Assembly: GCA_026120185.1 (NCBI GenBank)
Contig: JANUWF010001719.1
Coordinates: 496,001 to 560,000, forward strand
Direction: 5' to 3'
Origin: Voacanga thouarsii
Lineage: Eukaryota > Streptophyta > Magnoliopsida > Gentianales > Apocynaceae
Length of the DNA stretch: 64,000 bases
Below are positions 30,440-44,508 of the stretch, piece by piece. The position numbers were made by a program, and so were the translations under genes. Every line of letters begins with the position of its first letter. Positions within the stretch are counted from its first letter, which is position 1. Below the pieces are notes generated by a model. It saw only the letters and a list, made by a program, of their open reading frames with translations, did no database searches and was not told the DNA's origin.

Positions 30440-31503
30440 ATGAGTTTTTGTCATTATAAAAGCCAGAAGACTAAAGGTACGCATTTATTAATCCCTATGA
30501 CTAACCTTACTCAACTCGAATTTGTAGTCTTTGATATTTTTAGAAAAAATTATATGTCATGGGTTCTCGATGCAGAAATGTATTTAAATGTTGAAAGTCT
30601 TAGTGAAACTATTAAGGAAAAAAATAGTGCATATGTACAATAAAAGACCAAAGCTTTGATTTTTATTCGTCGTCATCTCGATGAAAATTTAAAAATGGAA
30701 TGTCTTACCGAAAATGATCCATATGTCCTGTGAGTAAATTTAAAAGAAAGATTTGACCACCTGAAGATGGTCGTACTATCAATTGCACGATATGAATGGT
30801 TACACCTAAGGTTGCAAAACTTTAAAATCGTGAATGAATATAGCACCGTCATATATAAAATTACATCTCAATTAAAATTATGCAGAGAAAAAGTTACTAA
30901 TAAGGATATGTTGGAGAAGACATTCTCCACCTTTTATGCCTCAAATATTATCCTGTAGCAACAATATCGAGAAAAAGAGTATACAAAACTTACTGATTTA
31001 ATTAATGTCCTCCTCATTGCAGAGAATAATGATGAGTTATTATCGAAAAATCATGAAGTTAGACCAATTGGCTCAACAACATTAGCTCCAACAGAAGCCA
31101 TCGTCGTAGTCATAGTCATGGTTGTGGCTGTGGCCGTGGTTATGGTCGTAGACACGCTCGATATTTCTCTTATCACAATAATAATTAAGTTGTAAGAAAT
31201 ACTGGCCACCTGAAGTGGGGAAAAAAAGATAATAAGGGAAAAGAAAAAGAAATGCAAGAAAATTATGAGGATAAGTGTTATAGATGTGGCATGAAAGGTC
31301 ATTGGTCATGTAACTATCATACAACCAAGCATTTAGTGCAATTATATCAAGTTTCACTAGAAAAGAAAAATAAAAATGTTGAAACAAATTTTTCTCAACA
31401 CCCAATTAATGATACTGACGATGATGATATTGATTAAAAAAAATCTTAATATCAACATTACTCATATGGATGTTTCTGATTTTTTTGAACACCCAGACGG
31501 TAG
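30440..31503 (+). pseudogene. Outer copia gag, degenerate
   Basis: Copia-type gag with the N-terminal NLTQLEFVVFDI...YMSWVLDAEMYL block, the VNLKERFDHLK region and a CCHC zinc knuckle CYRCGMKGHWSCNYH (about 31270-31315) in which the last Cys position reads as Tyr-His. In-frame stops occur at about 30641, 30731 and 30956. Translation would end in the reading frame that the inner element interrupts at 31504. Confidence 0.88.
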
Positions 31504-31508
31504 GATAG

Positions 31509-33315
31509 TGTTGGAATATATATCCTCTAGACTAGTTTATCTGATGTAATTATCGAATTTATTAATAAAAGAATTTATTTTTAAATTTTATTTGTGAATT
31601 TATATTTTATTTTTGCACGATTTTCATTTAGAAATGACTTATTGTGTTTAAATAAGTTATCCATGTGAATGATGGCCTTTCACAGTAAGGTATGGATCAC
31701 GGGTTACTTAACACATAAACGTTTGTTCTTAACCAATTGATGAGAATGAGAATCTCATCATGTATAGGTTATTGTGTTATGAATTTCAAATGGGGAATGG
31801 CTTACCTTTAGCCCATTAAGTAGTACACTCACTTCATAACATGAGCATATTTCGAATACACGGAATATGATCTATAATAGTGGTTTCTAAAAGTACTATT
31901 TAAAAGAAACCCAAACTATTACTGCTATAGCATGGACTAATACTTTACCGCTTGCATATGAGTTGGTGGTTTGACGAAACTAGAAGCATATACTTTGATA
32001 TATTATATTGAGATTCTTTCGTAAAGCCAATATACTTTTATGTTGGGTATATGTGATTAGTTAGTTAAAACAGATTTATACAAGATAGCTTTTTCGCTAT
32101 ATCGCCCATTGTAACTGTTCAAATGATCTAATTATTTAGGGCTCTGGGGAACATGACTTGGATGTTTTCTTTAGGATACCTTACTTGGAAAGTAGAAATA
32201 TTCTAGAAGTCGTGGATCATTGGACTAGAGGTTTAAGGATAGTAGATGTCTATTAGAGAGGTGTTAGTACATTCTTCCTCCCTAAATGCATAGAGATGCA
32301 TAGAAGGGTTTTTTAGTCATTACATTTGTAAGTCGAAGACGCAACATTATCCTTAGAGTCAATATTTTCTTATGGTGATATCAGGAAAAATTTAAAATGC
32401 AAAATATAACTATTTATATAGTAGAGGTATTTTGGTCATTTTAGTAGCTAATGTGATGTGTCTTTTGGTCCCCGAAATAACCCTTAAGTCCTGACAGATT
32501 TAGGTTAAGGAATTGGTCTTGATAATTATGAGTTTTATTTTATTTTATTTAAGTAGTCTAATTATTATTGGATTAGAATAAAATAAAAGGTCTGAGAGAG
32601 AGTAAATATTTTATCTAGTTTAATTGGTTAATTAATAATTCAGGGCCCAAGGCTCAGATTGAATAATTAGAAAATTAATATAGATATAAACTAGATAAAA
32701 GGCATGAATTTTATATTAATCTATTTGGACTTATTAATTATTTATTGGGCTGTTTAATGAAGCTCAGAAAATAAATAATTGAGTCTTATTATTTATGGGT
32801 GATCAAGCCCAAGAGCAAATAATTTTATTTGATTAAATGAATAAGACTAAGGATAAAATAAAATTTTAAAAAATAAAATAAAAATACAAGATGGATCTCG
32901 TGTTGCTTTGCGTGAAGGATAACAAAAAGCATGGGCTTTTTGCTTAACCCTCTTGGTCTCTCTCAAGACATCAATTTGTATGATATTGATGAAAGGAATC
33001 AAGACCAAGGCAATAGAGGGATAGAGAAAACTTCACAGAAATATCGTCGGTGAAGAAAACTCAGAAGCCAAAAAAACCATAGAGAACCCATTTCTGTGAG
33101 CTTCACTGGCAGTGGATAGAGTACCATTTCGGAAGATCAAATGCTTCACATAAATGAGATGTAGTCGACGTTTATAAGGACGTGATCCAATAACTTCAAG
33201 CATCCTTGTACAGACATCTACTTCAGTGCGAAAATGGTCATTTAATTACAGAGGTAAATTTTTCGTTTTGCTAGCATGCTTTCGATTTGATGATTTTTGC
33301 CATTTTAACCCTTCA
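31509..33315 (+). repeat. 5' LTR of inner copia element
   Basis: 1807-bp LTR. It matches 38992-40826 along its full length with numerous substitutions and small indels, indicating a fairly old insertion. Confidence 0.93.
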
Positions 33316-35072
33316 ATTAGTATCAGAGCCATGGTTTGGCAAATGTAGAAAGCATGCTAGACTTAAATAAAATAAGAAAATATTTGTTTTGAATTTTTTC
33401 TGTGATCCATCGTGTTTACTGATATAGGTAATTTCTCTATAAGTTTCGCGAGTGGAAGTATAGGAACACTGTATTTTGATGGCTTTTATAAATATCGTGT
33501 AAGCTCAGTGTTTTTAAGGGCATAGGCAGTTGTTTGAATGAGTTTTGATTAAAAATGGAGAAAAAAATCGGGTACAATATCCTTTGAAATGCAGAGAAAA
33601 TTCGCTGGAGAAGATGGCATTGTAGCAAGTCAAGCCACGCAAAGCCTAGCTGAGCTTATATTGTGAGAGGAGCCTCTGAGCCGCTGCTCCAAGTCGCTCC
33701 CATAGGCGAGGTCGACTTTCTCACGGAAGCCGATTGCTTCCTCACATGGCGCGAGGAGGCCTTCCTTGCGGAAGCCGTTTCGCGAGGAAGCATTTCCAAT
33801 TTGCATTTGCAAATTGGTGCTGCCGCGGTCAACGATTTTAACCGCGGTAGTGGGATGGGCGTGGGCCGAGTCGCGGGCACCCGCCCAGCCCATGGGTCAT
33901 GATCCAGTATAGCGGGTGCACTGGATTCGATATTTAAAAATTTTTTTGATCCAATATCAGACGAAGTTATTTTTATTGTAATAGTTAATATTTTTTAAAT
34001 ATTTTGCATGAATAATAATAGTAACAGAAATTTAGGATTAAACAATACTATTAATTAATTAATGTGTTTAATTCTATTTTTTTGACACTTAAGTTAAAAG
34101 AATAGAAAAGTATGAAAACGTTTACTATTTTCTAGCATGCTTATTTCTTTTTATACCTTATGTTCTCGTATTCTCAAAGACCAAAGTCTTTGAAAAATTT
34201 TTACAAATAAAAATATTTTTCTTAAAATCAAATGGTTAATTTTAATTCGAACAAAAATTAATTCTGAATTATTTTCTCAAAAGATGTTATCATTAATATA
34301 GAAAATATATTGGATTTAGATATTTGTGTGAAGTAAAATAGAAAACCATTTTGATTAAATTTTAATAAGAAAAATTATTTTTGTCAAATTAAACTTGAGA
34401 TCAAAATTTCTCGATTTGAAATTATTATGTTTTTTAACTTAAATAAACTTAATTTATGAAAAAATTTCTCAAAGGGTATAAACCTTGACACATAAATTTT
34501 TATGGGTTTTGGATATTTTATTTTTGAGTTAAAAGAAAACTTAATTAAAATTTTCAAAAGAAACTTTTCAAGAAAATCCTTATTTTAAAATATTAAGTGG
34601 GAGAGGAGTTCCAATAGCCCCACAACTTCTATCACGATCCTCATTAGAGATTGTAGGTCTCCTTGTGGCACCCTGGGAGTAAATTCATATAGGATAGGGA
34701 TACCATAAGGATCTAGAACTAATGGATTGATGTAATTAATAACTTGGGACACGTGCTATGATCGACCAGCTTGCGTTTGAGGTTATAGTGTGAGGAATGT
34801 CCATAGGAAATGAGAAGAAACGGTCATCCCATGATGGAGTTATCTTCTAGATCATTACCTAGAAGGAAAATTAATTTGTGGTGGTTAATACACTTAGCTT
34901 AAGAAACTGTTATCTTCCTAAGAAGTTATGTCAGTTTTTTTAAGAACCAAACTAATCATATTAAAGATAATAGTGATAAAGTTAACTACTATAGTATTTA
35001 ATACGAGGATAAAGTCACAAATAATTTTGTTTTTCATAAACTGAATTTTCTTTTATTTTTAAATTTTCAGAA
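33316..35072 (+). other. Leader of inner copia with GC-rich island
   Basis: Long untranslated leader between the primer site and gag. At 33600-33925 it contains a strikingly GC-rich block in otherwise AT-rich sequence, with an inverted repeat CCAATTTGCA-TT-TGCAAATTGG at 33796-33817. Several frames stay open across the block on both strands only because stops are rare in GC-rich DNA; no protein family is recognisable. Confidence 0.6.
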
Positions 35073-38000
35073 ATGGTTGGTGGAGGTTCTTTTAGTCATT
35101 ATGTCGTTATTTTCTGTGAGAATAAGCTAACAGATTCAAATTATGTGGACTTAAAAAGGAACTTACATAATACTCACTGTTGAGGAGTATAAGCATATCC
35201 TTTTTGAAACCTGCCTTGTTATTTGGGAGGGTTCCACTGCTGAGGAGCGAGAGGCTGAAAAAGCATGGAAGAAGGCCAACGAGATGGCTTGATGCTATAT
35301 GTTGACCTCCATGTCTAATGTGCTCCAATCTAAACACAAACACATGCCTACTGTGTATGACATTAACCAATTACTAGTCACTGTTCGCAGATAAGAGTCG
35401 GCTTGCAAGGCAGGAGGCTCTTATGACGATCATCAATACTAAGATGGATGAGGGAGCATTAGTCAAAGAGTATATACTCAAGATAATTGCTGCTTTTGAG
35501 GAAGCAAAAGTTTTAGGGGCTGTTATTGATCCCGAAAGCCAAGTGGACATGATTTTTGAATCTCTGCTGGGCTCTTTTACTTAATTCAAGTTGAACTACA
35601 ACATGAACAAGTTAAATATGAGTTTAACCGAGTTAATAAAAGAGTTTCAGGTGACAGAGAAGGTCATGAAGCCACAATTCAAAGCTATGATTACTAGGAC
35701 TTTTTTTTTCTAAAATTGGGCCCAAGCCTAGGAAGTTCAAGAAGAAGAAGGGAAACGCACTGGCCTAACCTAAGAACTAGCCCAACAAGCCCAAAGGTAA
35801 ATGTTTCAAATGCGGGTAGAAGGGACACTAGAAAAGGGAGTGTCCAGAACTTCAGACTAAGAAAAATCCTACAGGTATTATTTTCTATTTAGAGTCAATT
35901 TCAATGGTTGGATCAACTTCCACTTGGATTGTTAATTCTGGTACCACTGATCATATCTGTAACTCTTTGCAGGGGTTTAGAAAGATAAGAAGATTCCAGA
36001 AGCGCGAGCATAGACTACGAGTAGGAAATAGAGCACGAGTATAGGTCCCTGCAGTGGGGAGTTAGATCTTGTTTTTTATTGTAATAAAGTAGTTGTATTA
36101 AAGGATGTTTTATATGTACTCGGTTTTAGACAGAATTTGATTTCAGTTGCAAAGCTAATAAATCATGGATATTTTATTTTTTTCCATTCTGGTATTATTA
36201 TCAGTAGAAATTGAGAAGTTTTATGTATATGACACATATATGAAAACTTTTTCTTTTTAAATCCTATAAATAATCAAATAAATAACGCTCAATCTAGACT
36301 TTTAAGTAACAAGAAAAATATCAATGTCAATGACTCATATCTTTGGCATCTAAAGTTGGGTCATATTAACTCAACCAGTATTCATAGTTTAATCCATGAT
36401 GAGCCTTTGGACTCATTAAGATTGAAAAGTTGGCCTTAGTGTAAATTCTGCCTTATGAAAAAAATGACCAAAAGGTCGTTCACCCAAAAGGCTAATAAAA
36501 CCAAGGAGATATTGAGCTTTGTTCATACTAATGTGTATAATCCTTTGTCTATATAAGCTAGAGGAGGTTTTGAGTACTTCATCACTTTCATGGATGATTG
36601 TACAATGTTTGGTTATGTCTACTTGATGAGGCACAAGTCTGATTCTTTTGACAAATTCAAAAAGTTGAAGGCTGAAGTGGATTGTCGGATAGGTAAACTG
36701 ATCAAAACTTTACGATCGAATCGTGGTAGAGAATACCTCCTCGATGAGTTTAAGGATTACATGGTACATCATGAGATAGTATCCCAATTTTCTGCTCTGG
36801 GTACACTCCAGCAGAATGAAGTAGCTGAGAGAATGAATAGGATTTTGATGAAAATAGTTCGAAATATGATATCTCATGCTATTCTTTCGGTCTCTTTTTA
36901 GAGTTATGCCTTGGAAACAGTGGCATATATTTTGAACTTGATGCCTTCTAAGTCAGTATCTAGACCACCCTATGAGATGTAGACTGAGTATAAGCCAAGT
37001 CTAAATCATCTCAGGATATGGGGCTGTCCAACTTATGTACTGATCAAGGGAGACAAGTCAGAATCAAGATTAGAATTATGCTACTTTGTTGGGTATCCAA
37101 AAGGGTCAAAAGGAGGTTACTTTTATCATCCCAAATAGCAGAAAGTACTGGTAAGTGCTAATACTAGATACTTGGAGGATGATCAAAGTACTTTCACTAA
37201 AGGTTCAATAAGATTGGAACTTGAGGAGAAGTTATCTTTGGAATCAATTTCTTCAAACCCGATTATGGAACAAGAAGAGGTACAACCTCAAGAACCTGTA
37301 CAAACAGAGCTTCGTCGTAGTGGGAGGGTATCTAGAGTTCCAAAAAGATGGATATGAGAGACTTTCGAGCTGATTTTTGATCATCAGGAGTAAGATCCCA
37401 CTAGATATGATGAGACTATTATTGATGTTGTTGCAGATTTATGGCATGAAGCAATGAAAGCCGAGATTGAGTCTATATACTTCAATCAGGTTTGGGATCA
37501 TGTAGCTTCATCTGAAGGGATAAAATTCATTGGGTGTAAGTGGCTATACAAGAGGAAGAGAAAAGCGGATGAGAAGGTGGAAACCTTCAAAGTTAGGCTT
37601 GTGGTGAAAATGTATACTCACAAAGAGGGAATCGATTATGATGAAACATTTTCCCCGGTAGTCATGTTTAAATCCATCCGTATCCTCTTTGGCATTGCAT
37701 GTCATTACGACTATGAGATATGACAAATAGATGTCAAGATGACATTTCTTAATGGCCATCTTAACGAAAATATCTATATGTCCCAACCGGAAGGTTTTAT
37801 TGCTAAAGGTCAGGAACATATGATTTGCAAGTTTAAGAAATCCATTTATGGATTTAAACAGACATCTAGAACATGGAACATTCATTTTGACGAGACTGTA
37901 AAGTCTTTCGGTTTTATTCAAAATGAGGATGAACCACGCATGTACAAGAAATTGGAAGGCATAAATGTAGTTTTTCTGATTCTATATGTGGATGGTATTC

Positions 38001-38946
38001 TACTCATTGGTAATGATGTAGGGACATTGTCATCTACTAAGGTTTGGCTGTCTAATCAATTTAGTATGAAGGACTTGGAAGAAGACAGTTATATTTTCGG
38101 GATTAAGTTTCTTAGAAATAGGAAGTAGAGAATGTTAAGATTATCCCAAATGACATATATTGACAAGATACTGGCCAGGTTTAGTATAGACTCATGCAAG
38201 AGAGTTCTAATCCATTGCAGACATAGGTTGTCTTTTTGTTCTAAGGACTGTCCTAAGTTTCAAGAGGAAAAAGATAGGATGAGTCGGATTCCCTACACTT
38301 CAGCTATGGGAAGTCTCATGTATGCCATGCTGTACACTAGGCCAAATATCTGCTTTGCCGTAGACTTAATTAGCAAATATCAGTCAAACCATGGGAAGGT
38401 TCATTGGCAAGCTATAAAGCAAATTCTTAAGTACCTCAATGGTACAAAAGATTATATACTGATTTACAGAGTTGACGACTTGGTTCATACTGGATATACA
38501 GACTCAAATTTTCAGGTCGATAAGGATGAGAGAAAATCCACTAGTGGATATGTCTTTACCTTGTCTAGAGGAGTTGTTTCATGGAGGAGTATCTAGTAAT
38601 CTTGTATTGCTGATTCAACCATGGAAGTTGAGTATGTGGCAGCTTTAGAAGCATCCAAGGAAGTAGTCTGTTTTCAGAAGTTCTTTTCAGAACTTATAGT
38701 TGTGCCACACATAGACAGATCGATTGTGTTGTATTGCGACAATTCTAGAGTAGTCTTACAATCTAAAGAACCCAAGAACCACAAGAAGAGGAAGCACATC
38801 CAGAGAAAGTACCACCTGATCTGAAATTTCATTCAGAAATAGGAAATCGTGGTAGAATAGATAGCCTCGGAGAATAACCTAAATTTATCCCTTCACCAAG
38901 TCTTTGGCTGAAAGAGTCTTTAAGAGACACTTAGACACCATAGGGG
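35073..38946 (+). pseudogene. Inner copia gag-pol, degenerate
   Basis: Copia polyprotein in order. Gag starts at ATG 35073; the zinc knuckle CFKCG...KRECPE at about 35805 has two stops inside. Protease active site reads VNSGTTDHIC with Asp replaced by Asn (about 35930). Integrase HHCC and core run about 36340-36900 (FMDDCTMFGYVYL, LRSNRGREYL, QQNEVAERMNR). Reverse transcriptase (about 37450-38130) carries KWLYKRKRKADEKVE, YGFKQTSRTW and the catalytic box LYVDGILLIGND, where the usual YVDD is YVDG. RNase H is at about 38310-38830. More than ten stops, mostly TAG or TGA where the family has Trp or Gln, abolish function. Confidence 0.93.
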
Positions 38947-38991
38947 TGAGTACCTACGGACTTTCTTAGTTTTAGAGTGCAAGTAGGAGAT

Positions 38992-40826
38992 TGTTGGAAT
39001 ATACACCCTCTAGACTAGTTTATCTAATGTAATTATAGAATTTAATAATAAAAGAATTTATTTTCAAAATTTGTTTGTGAATTTACATTTTATTTGTGTA
39101 CGATTTTTGTTTGGAAATGACCCATTGTGTTTAAATAAGTGTTTCATGTGAAATGTGGTCTTTCATAGTAATGTATGAATCACGGGTTATTTAACACATA
39201 AATGTTTGTTCTTAATCGATTGATGAGAATGAGAATCTTATCATGTATAGATTATTGTGTTATGAATTTCAAATGGGGAATGACTTACCTTTAGCCAGTG
39301 AGTAGTCTACTCACTTCATAGTATGAACGTATTTTGAATACGCAGAACATGACCTATAATAGTGGTTTCTAAAAGTATTATTTAAACGAAACACAGACTA
39401 TTACTGCTACAACGTGGACTAATACTTTACCGCTTGCATATGAGTTGGTGGTCTGACGAAACTAGAAGCATATACTTTGATATACTGCAGTTGAGGTTCT
39501 TTCGTAGAGCGATATACTTGTATGTTGAGTATATGTGATTAGTTAGTTAAGATAGATTTGTACAAGATAGCTTATGCGCTATATCGCCCATTGTGACTGT
39601 TCAAATGATCTAATTATCTAGGGCCTTGGGGAACATGACTTGGATGTTTACTTTAAGGTAATTCCCTTGGAGAATGGAAACATTCCAGGAGTCGTGGATT
39701 ATTGGATTAGAAGTCTAAGGATGGTAGATGTCTATCAGAGAGGTGTTAGTACACTTTTCCTCTTTAAATGCATGACGATGCACAGAGGGGTATTTTAGTC
39801 ATTACACCTGTAAGTCGAAGACTTTGCTAATACAGTATTATTCTTGTGGTCAATATTTTCTTATGTGGTGATATTATGAAATATTTAAAATGTAAAATAT
39901 AGCTATTTATATAGTATGTATATTTTGGTCATTTTAGTAGATAATGTGATGTGTCTTTTGGTCTCTGAATTGGTCCTTAAGTCTTGATAGATTTGGGTTA
40001 AGGAATTGGTCTTGATAATTATGATTTTTATTTTATTTTATTTAAATAACCTAATTTATTATTGGGTTAGAATAAAATAAAAAGCTTGTGAGAGTATATA
40101 TTTTATCTAATTTAATTGATTAATTAATTATTCAGGGCTCAAGATCTAGATTGAATAGTTAAAAAATTAATCTAGATATAAACTAGATAAAAGACATGAA
40201 TTTTATATTGGTCTATTTAGGCTTGTTAATTATTTTTTGAGTTGTTTAATGAAGTCAGAACATAAATAATTGAATCTTATTATTTATGGGCGATTAAGCC
40301 TAAGAATAAATAATTTTATCTGACCCAATGAATAAGACCAATGATAAAATAAAATTTAAAATAATTAATTAATGAATTAATTGATTAAATAAAAAACAAC
40401 ATGGAATGAATCTTGTGTTGTTTTGTGTAAGGGAAAACAAAAAGTATGAGCTTTTTGTTTGACCCTCTTGGTCTCTCTCGGGACATTAATTTGTATGATA
40501 TTTATGAAAGGAATCAAGACCAAGGCAATAGAAGGATAGAGAAAACTTCACAGAAGCATTGTCGGTGAACTCAGAAGCTAAAAAAACTATAGAGAACCCC
40601 ATTTCTATGAGTTTCACCGGTGGTGAATAGGGTACCATTTTGGAAGATCAAAGGCTTTGCGTGAATGAGACGTAGTCGACGTTTATAAGGACGTGATCCA
40701 ATAGCTTCAAGTATCTTTGTACAGACATCTACTTCAATACGAAAAGGGTCATTCAATGACAGAGGTAAATTTTTCATTTTGCTAGCATGCTTTCGATTTG
40801 ATGATTTTTGCCATTTTAAACCTTCA
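38992..40826 (+). repeat. 3' LTR of inner copia element
   Basis: 1835-bp partner of the LTR at 31509-33315, followed by the GATAG target duplication. Confidence 0.93.
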
Positions 40827-40831
40827 GATAG

Positions 40832-43800
40832 ACCATTTAATTGGTAATGAGAGTGTCCAGAAGAACTAATGCCTCGCTCTAATATTTTTATAAATTTTTA
40901 TTATATTCTAATTACGTTTGCATATATATATTTTTATTCAGATGGCTATTTTTAATGATGATGTATGTATTATTGATAGTAGAACTATACACACTATACT
41001 CAAAAATGAAAAATATTTTTCTTATCTCAAAATGAAAGAAATAAATATTTATACTATAAACCTTGGTACAAATTTGATTGAAGGGTCCAGAAGAGCTAGT
41101 GTATTGTTGTCTGAAGGAACAGTAATTAATATTGATAAGGCACTATTTTTCTCAAAATTTAGAAGAAATTTATTGAGTTTTAAAGATATCCGTAGATATG
41201 GGTATCATGTTGAAACAAATGAGGAAAATGGTATTAAATATCTTTATATTTCTCAAATTAATTTGGGTAAGAAATTTGTATTAGAAAAACTATCGTATTT
41301 TTCTACTAGCCTATATTTTGCAAAAATATATACAATTAAAATTCATCATCTAATAAATCAGAAGTTTATTGATCCTATTACTTTTAACATTTGGCATGAC
41401 CGGTTGGATTATTCGGGATCTATCATGATGAGAAGAATAATTGAGAATATACATGGTCATCTATTAAAAAATAAAAAGATATTGAATCAGAAAAATTCTC
41501 ATGTGTTGCATGTTTCTTAGAAAAATTAATTATTAGACCATTACCAATAAAAGTAGGAGTTGAAAGTCTTACATTTCTTGAACGAATTCACGGAGACATT
41601 TGTGGAGTTATTCATTCACCATGTGGACCGTTCGGATATTTTATGGTTAATTGATACATCATCCCGATGATCACATGTGTATTTATTATTTACTTGCAAC
41701 CTGACATTTACAAGATTATTTGTTCAAATAATTAAATCACGAGCACAAATTTTGGACCATCAAATTAAAAATATCTGTTTGAATAATATTGGTGAATTTT
41801 CATCACATACTTTTGATACATATTAAATATCAATTGGGATTACTATTGAACATCCTATAGCTCATGTTCATGCACAAAATGGTCTTATTGAATTTTTTAT
41901 TAAAAGATTACAATTAATTACTATACCATTATTAATGAAAACAAATCTCTCAACATCTGTCTGGGAACATGCTATTTTACATGTTACAACATTTGTACGT
42001 ATAAGGCCAACTAATTTTTATAAATTCACTTATTTGCAATTAGTTTTTGGTTCAGAACCAAATATTTCCCACTTAAGATTTTTTGAATGTACTGTGTATG
42101 TTCCAATTGCACTAAACCAACATACAAAGATGAGTTTTCAAAGAAGAAAGAGGATATACGTTGGATATGATTCTCTCTCTATTATCAGGTATGTTGAACC
42201 CTTGACAGAAGATGTATTTACTACAAGATTTGTTGATTGTCATTTTGATGAATCATTATTCCCTAAATTAGAGGGAGAACATAAACAGTATAAGCAAGAT
42301 CTTACTTGTACAACATCATTAAATTATCTTGATCTGCACACAAGTGCGTATGAATTTGAAGCTCAAAAGATAATTCATTTGCAAAGTATTGCAAATCAAA
42401 TGCCAGACGCTTTTGTTACCTCTAAAAGAATAACAAAATCGTATATTCCAACTATAAATACTCCTATTAGAATTAAAGATTATACTTATAACTGCTGAGT
42501 CAATAGCACGTCAGAAGCGTGGCCGACCTCTTAGTTCTAAAGATAAAAATTCTCAAAAGAAAAGAGGATTAAATGATCCAAATAATCATGTTGAAGAAAA
42601 GAATGATAAAGACTAAGAGAGAATTGATGAGACGATAAAAAAAAAATCAGAAGTTGATGAAAGTAATACTAAAATTTCTATCAATTATATCACTTTCAGT
42701 AAAATTGGAATCGGATAGAAACAGTTATTGATAATATGTTTGCATACAATATATCTCTTGATATTACACAGGATAATGATGATTCTGAACCAATATAAGT
42801 TAATGAATGTCGACATAGAAAAAATTGGCTACAATAGAAACATGCGATTTAATCGGAGTTAAATGTACTTACAAATCGTGAAGTCTTTGGACTTGCAATC
42901 CAAACACCGGAATGTATAAAATTTGTTGGTTACAAATAGATATTTGTGCGAAAGCGTAATGAAAATAATGAAATCGTACAATATAAAGCACAGTTAGTAG
43001 CCCAAGGTTTTTTACAAAGACTAAATATTGATTATGATGAAACTTATTCTCCTATTGTTGATGCTATTATACTCTGATATCTTATTAGTTTGATAGTACA
43101 TAAAAAGATATATATGCGCCTATTAGATATTGTCACTATTTACTTGTATGAAAAATTAGAAAATGATGTATACATGAAAATTCCCGAAGAATTTCGCATG
43201 TCCGAAGTATATAAACATTATCCTCGTGAAAATTACTCCATTAAGTTGCAAAAATCATTATATGACCTGAAACAATTTAGGTGCATGCAATTTAATATTC
43301 TTAATGAATTTTTATTGAAAACGGGATTTAAAACTAACTAGGTATGTTCATGTATTTTTATTAAGAAATTTGGTTCTAAATTTGTAATATTAATTATATA
43401 TATTGATGATATTAATCTTATTGGAACAATAGGAGCTCCAAGAAACAATTGATTATTTAAAAAGAGAATTTGAAATTAAAGATTTTGGTAAAACTAAATT
43501 TTACCTTAGTTTACAAATTGAACATATAGAAAGTGAAACATTTATTCATCAATCAACATATATAGGAAAAATTTTAAAAAGATTTTATATGGACAAAGCA
43601 CAAGCATTGAGTATTCAAATGATCGTTTGGTTATTAGATGTGAATGAAGATCCTTTCCGACCTCAAGAAGATGATGAAGAACTCCTTGGTCTTGAAATAC
43701 CATATCTCAGTGCAATTGGTGTATTGATATATTTTACTAATAATATACGACCTGATATTACATTTGCTATTAATTTATTAGCAAGATTTAGTTCTTCGCC

Positions 43801-44400
43801 AAAACGTCGACATTGAAATGGAATTAAACAAGTCATTCGATATCTCCTAGGTACAATTGATCTTGGATTATTTTATTCAAATAAAATCAGTCCAACATTG
43901 ATATATAAGTTATGCAGATACTGGTTATTTATTTGATCCACATAAAGCACATTCTCAAACGGGCTATCTATTTACATATGAAAATACTACTATATTATGG
44001 CGTTCTATAAAACAATCTATAGCAACTATTTCTTCAAATCATGTTGAAATTATAACCATTCATAAAAAGTTGAGAATGTATATAGTTAAGATTAGTGATT
44101 CAGTGTATCTAATAAAGTTGTGAATTATTATCTAGAAGAGATATTTCAACTTCTCTTTATGAAGACAATACACCTTGCATAACTCAATTACGAGGAAGAT
44201 ATATTAAAGAAGATCAGACAAAACATATTTTATCAAAATTCTTCATTATAAATGAACTCCATAAAAAAAGGTGAAATTGTAGACAGATATTCTCACAAAG
44301 ACTTTACTAACTGCAACATTTGAAAAGTTGAGATATAAAATCGGTCTGCGTCGATTCAAATTTAAAAGGATCGTCTTATTAGGGAGAGTAATAAATAGAC
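40832..44400 (+). pseudogene. Outer copia pol, degenerate
   Basis: Continuation of the interrupted outer element. The protease site reads IDSRTIHTILK (usual DSG changed to DSR) at about 40975. Integrase zinc-binding and core segments run about 41390-42230 (FNIWHDRLDYSG; LRFFECTVYVPI). Reverse transcriptase pieces are at about 42830-43500, including IDYDETYSPIVDA, YDLKQF and ILIIYIDDINLIG. RNase H is at about 43700-44250. The frame is broken repeatedly. Confidence 0.88.
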
Positions 44401-44508
44401 ATATAAAATAATGTACTCTTTTTCTTCATTAGATTTTTTTTCTAACTAAAATTTTATTTTATAAAGTTTTAATGAGACACATTCTTTATGTAATGAACAT
44501 CCAAGGGG

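Larger units (their letters stand above)
31509..40826 (+). mobile_element. Inner long-LTR Ty1/copia retrotransposon (Angela-like)
   Basis: A 9.3-kb element inserted into the outer copia. Target duplication GATAG (31504-31508 and 40827-40831) is exact. The LTRs are long, about 1.8 kb, beginning TGTTGGAATATA and ending ...CCTTCA. The primer site TAGTATCAGAGCC resembles the initiator-tRNA-Met site, and AAGTAGGAG sits before the 3' LTR as polypurine tract. The long LTR and its opening letters suggest the Angela lineage (inference). The order is a 1.75-kb leader, gag, protease, integrase, reverse transcriptase, RNase H. It has many in-frame stops and is inactive. Confidence 0.95.

Noticed and set aside
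33630..33902. Overlapping open frames on both strands in the GC-rich leader block
   Set aside because: Open only because GC-rich DNA has few stops; no family resemblance and inside an untranslated leader.
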